From: Candidatus Altarchaeota archaeon
GTDB lineage: Archaea; Altiarchaeota; Altiarchaeia; IMC4; QMZM01
Assembly (NCBI GenBank): GCA_015523055.1
Contig: WALD01000068.1
Location: 1-7,615 of the forward strand
Length of the DNA stretch: 7,615 bases
Direction of reading: 5' to 3'
In this document: piece after piece, positions 5,488 to 7,615 of the stretch
Layout of the letters: every line of letters starts with the position of its first letter
How positions within the stretch are numbered: position 1 is the stretch's first letter
Made by a program: the position numbers and the translations under genes
Notes under the pieces: generated by a model
The model's input: only the letters and a program-made list of their open reading frames with translations
What the model was told of the DNA's origin: nothing
Database searches by the model: none

Positions 5488-6552
5488 ATGAAAATCTTCT
5501 ACATTGATAGGAGGAACGGCATAGCAAAACTCAGGGTAGAGAATCTGGACGATCTCTGGTACCTGAACAGCATTCTCGCTGAAGGAGACCTCGTTAAAAC
5601 AAAGACGGACAGACGTATAAAGGCAAAGGAGGACATGGCGAGAGAGAAGAGCAATAGGGTCAGGATAACTCTGGGTATTCGACTGGAGAAGGTGGAATTC
5701 AGCTCAATCACTGACACGCTGAGAATTACCGGGGTGGTGGAGGAAGGCCCGGAGGAGTTGGTTCCGATGGGTTCCCATCATACATTCAAAGTCGTTGAGG
5801 GAACAACAATCAAGATACAGAGGGAGAGGTGGTCTAAACTGGATATGGAGCGATTGAGGGATGCTGAGAGGGCATCTCTTAGACCAAAGCTCCTTGTCGC
5901 GATAATTGACGAGGGTGATGCGAATTTCGGCCTTGTTAGGGAATCAAAGATACAGCACTACGACCTTTCGGAGCTGATAGGCGGCAAGTATGAAACAAAG
6001 GGCAGGGAGAAGAGAAAGGAAGAATTCTACTGCGAGGTGGAGAAATTCATCATGGATATGGAGAAGAAAGAGAAAATCTCCTCTATAATTATAGCCGGGG
6101 CAGGATTTGAGCCGGAGAATTTCTTCAGATTCATGCAGGAAAGGCATCCTGAGCTGAGGGACAGAATTGTGATGGAGCATATTGGCTCTCATGGCAGGAA
6201 CGGCGTAAACGAGGTTATGAAAAGAGATGCGGTGAAGAAAATAAGCAAAGACATAAGCTCTGCCAGGGATGTGAGGTTCCTTGACCGGTTGCTGATGGAG
6301 ATAGGCAGAGATACAGGTCTTGCTGTTTATGGTCTTGGTGAGGTGGAGCAGGCTGTGAATATCGGAGCTGTTGATACGCTGCTAATATGTGATAATGTCT
6401 TCCTTGAGAACCGGGAAAGGATGGAACCGATGATAAAGGCCGTTGGAGCAACCAGCGGAAGATTCCATCTTTTCAATCACGAGGAAGAGGCAGGAAAACA
6501 GTTGAACTCACTGGGGGGAATCGCTGCAGTTCTGAGGTTCAAGATTGGGTAG
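5488..6552 (+). CDS. pelA: Pelota, ribosome-rescue / mRNA surveillance factor (Dom34 homologue)
   Basis: eRF1 paralogue that enters the A site of stalled ribosomes carried by aEF-1A and, with ABCE1, splits them. It runs 354 residues, within the usual 340-360. The N-terminal SH3-like domain (about 1-125) has MKIFYIDRRNGIAKLRVENLDDLWYL and a nucleic-acid-binding RIKAKED region. The central domain (about 130-260) begins RPKLLVAIIDEGDANFGLV and has SHGRNGVNEV (234-243). The C-terminal domain (about 265-354) carries YGLGEVEQAVNIGAVDTLLICDNVF. As in all Pelota proteins, no GGQ peptide-release motif is seen. The common PGF of the central domain reads AGF (205-207), a mild change. I choose ATG 5488 over the GTG one codon earlier because it gives the usual MKI start. 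There is no good Shine-Dalgarno. TTCTATAT at 5463-5470 could be a TATA box for a nearly leaderless mRNA, or the gene is read through from the tRNA. Confidence 0.95.
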   Translation: MKIFYIDRRNGIAKLRVENLDDLWYLNSILAEGDLVKTKTDRRIKAKEDMAREKSNRVRITLGIRLEKVEFSSITDTLRITGVVEEGPEELVPMGSHHTFKVVEGTTIKIQRERWSKLDMERLRDAERASLRPKLLVAIIDEGDANFGLVRESKIQHYDLSELIGGKYETKGREKRKEEFYCEVEKFIMDMEKKEKISSIIIAGAGFEPENFFRFMQERHPELRDRIVMEHIGSHGRNGVNEVMKRDAVKKISKDISSARDVRFLDRLLMEIGRDTGLAVYGLGEVEQAVNIGAVDTLLICDNVFLENRERMEPMIKAVGATSGRFHLFNHEEEAGKQLNSLGGIAAVLRFKIG

Positions 6553-6661
6553 AACTCCCCAGAAGGAGGCAGAGATGAATTCCTGGGTGAAATCTAATCC
6601 AGAGGTAGTAAAGGTTAATCCCTGTCGTCCTTTCCTTCATAAGGGCTTCACGCTCCCTTTA

Positions 6662-7246
6662 TCACTCCAAAGTGGCATGTCTATTCCTCATCTCCCGCTC
6701 GTCTTTCTTGAGGTCACTCATCAGTTTTGCTATTATCCCATCAAAGAATATCATGACAGTGTCCTCAAAAAGGGTTCCCAGAGGGGTAAAGGTAGAGTGT
6801 GTGCCTATAATCTGATGCTTGAGATGATCTTTCTCTATGTCTATCTTTGTCCTTCCTTTTATCTCGACCCTGATGTTGGCGATCCTGCCGAGTCTTGACC
6901 TTGGATATGATGTAACAGCAAGAACCTTTGAGCCAACGCCCTTTGCGATCTTGGCAGCAGAAACAATAGATTTCGTTTCTCCGGAGCCAGAAACGGCTAT
7001 CAATAAATCCTTTTCTGTCATTGCGGGGGTTACGGATTCGCCAATGACATAAGCCGTAAGACCAAGCTGCACGAGACGCATGGCAAATGCCCTTGAAGCC
7101 ATCCCTGACCTTCCGGCCCCCATCATAAAAATTCTTTCAGCATTCTCAATAGCCTCTATCATGGTGTTTATTTGCTTCTCACTGAGGCCATCCACTATGC
7201 TTTCAACGTGCCTCACAACCTCAAGCATCGCTCTTTTAACAGGCAT
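6662..7246 (-). CDS. hxlB: 6-phospho-3-hexuloisomerase (SIS domain)
   Basis: Converts D-arabino-3-hexulose 6-phosphate to fructose 6-phosphate. With hexulose-phosphate synthase this forms the ribulose-monophosphate route, which many archaea run in reverse to make ribulose 5-phosphate and release formaldehyde. At 194 residues it is the normal size for a stand-alone, cytoplasmic SIS protein. The phosphosugar-binding motifs are GAGRSGMASRAFAMRLVQLG (43-62) and SGSGET (86-91), followed by VTSYPRSRLGRIA (111-123) and the family-typical TPLGTLFED (154-162). These favour hexuloisomerase over other SIS enzymes such as GmhA or KdsD. The synthase gene is not in the window. The gene is convergent with Pelota across 109 nt. 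No Shine-Dalgarno precedes the start, but a minus-strand TATATTA at 7275-7269 is about 26 nt upstream of the ATG, so the mRNA is probably leaderless. Confidence 0.9.
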   Translation of the reverse strand: MPVKRAMLEVVRHVESIVDGLSEKQINTMIEAIENAERIFMMGAGRSGMASRAFAMRLVQLGLTAYVIGESVTPAMTEKDLLIAVSGSGETKSIVSAAKIAKGVGSKVLAVTSYPRSRLGRIANIRVEIKGRTKIDIEKDHLKHQIIGTHSTFTPLGTLFEDTVMIFFDGIIAKLMSDLKKDEREMRNRHATLE

Positions 7247-7260
7247 GTTATCTATTGGGG

Positions 7261-7280
7261 TTTTATTCTAATATACTAAA
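7261..7280. promoter_or_regulatory. Overlapping divergent TATA-like boxes between hexuloisomerase and YihY-family gene
   Basis: On the minus strand TATATTA is centred near 7272, about 26 nt from the hexuloisomerase ATG at 7246. On the plus strand TTTTATTCTA (7261-7270) is centred about 26 nt before ATG 7292. Both distances fit leaderless archaeal transcription. The two boxes overlap or touch, so the promoters may compete for TBP/TFB. Confidence 0.45.
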
Positions 7281-7291
7281 GGATGAAATTA

Positions 7292-7615
7292 ATGGAATTC
7301 GTGAAAAGAATATATGAAGAATTCAACAGGCACGACTGTTTTGGTCTGTCGGCTGAGATATCCTATCAGAGTTTGTTTTCCCTCTTTCCCTTTCTCCTTC
7401 TTCTGGTTTCCATTGCCTGTTTAATTGCCAGATTCTCCGGTATCCAGACCCAGTTTTTTGTCCCCCTCTATGACTTCGCCCCCCCGATGGCAATGGATTT
7501 CATAAACAGTGCAATTGTGGATGTAATCGATTCCAATTCGCTGGGAGTATTCGGCCTTAGCCTGCTGATTACTCTGTGGGCCGGCTCAGCAGTTATGGAT
7601 TCGTTGATAAAGGCA
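7292..7615 (+). CDS. YihY/BrkB-family (UPF0761) inner membrane protein, 3' end outside window
   Basis: The first 108 residues of a multi-pass membrane protein. A short amphipathic start (EFVKRIYEEFNRHDCFGLSAEISYQSLFSLFPFLLLLVS) matches the pattern of the YihY/BrkB family, where a conserved AA-x-SYY-x-LFSLFPLLL stretch opens the first membrane helix (about residues 27-47 here). A second helix begins near residue 84 (LGVFGLSLLITLWAGSAVMDSLIKA), also typical. The molecular role of this family is not settled; old database names calling members ribonuclease BN are a misannotation. I prefer ATG 7292, which has GGATGA six or so bases upstream and a TATA-like box at 26 nt. ATG 7283 is in frame and would add MKL but lies only about 17 nt from that box. 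Transcribed divergently from the hexuloisomerase. Confidence 0.85.
   Translation, partial: MEFVKRIYEEFNRHDCFGLSAEISYQSLFSLFPFLLLLVSIACLIARFSGIQTQFFVPLYDFAPPMAMDFINSAIVDVIDSNSLGVFGLSLLITLWAGSAVMDSLIKA

Overview
This is a piece of an archaeal chromosome. The protein set settles the domain: an archaeal/eukaryotic-type EF-2 with an intact diphthamide motif, an EF-1A rather than bacterial EF-Tu, archaeal uS7, uS10 and zinc-ribbon uS14, a Pelota ribosome-rescue factor, and a tRNA-Glu gene without an encoded CCA. Short U-rich tracts sit after genes and TATA-like boxes lie upstream of starts. By eye, GC is in the mid 40s percent. I cannot name the lineage. A euryarchaeon or a related uncultured group would fit, but nothing here is diagnostic.

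Layout. Positions 1-758 hold the end of a uS14 gene followed after 3 nt by uS7. Positions 759-1375 interrupt the usual archaeal order uS7 - EF-2 with a small, AT-richer gene (868-1266) whose N-terminus looks like a PIN-domain nuclease. It is bracketed by imperfect direct repeats, and a strong 42-nt hairpin precedes it. Positions 1376-5277 hold EF-2, then a probable terminator and new promoter, then EF-1A and uS10. uS10 starts at a TTG one base after the EF-1A stop. Positions 5278-5487 hold a U-rich terminator, a TATA-like box and tRNA-Glu(UUC). Positions 5488-6552 encode Pelota. On the minus strand, 6662-7246 encodes a SIS-domain 6-phospho-3-hexuloisomerase, convergent with Pelota. From 7292 to the window end runs the start of a YihY/BrkB-family membrane protein, divergent from the isomerase.

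How the genes work together. Most of the window is translation machinery: two head proteins of the small subunit (uS7, uS14) plus uS10, both GTPase elongation factors, one tRNA, and the rescue factor Pelota. In archaea EF-1A is known to carry Pelota to stalled ribosomes as well as aminoacyl-tRNA, so elongation and rescue partners lie close together. The hexuloisomerase belongs to ribulose-monophosphate (pentose) metabolism and the last gene to the cell envelope. These two look like ordinary neighbours, not members of the translation cluster.

The points most worth a second look are the degenerate PIN-like gene with its repeats and hairpin inside an essential operon, an in-frame 24/25-nt repeat shared by the EF-1A and uS10 genes, the placement of uS14 before uS7, and a possible hidden small ORF with a strong Shine-Dalgarno after Pelota. 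I saw no obvious complete new defence system or mobile element.
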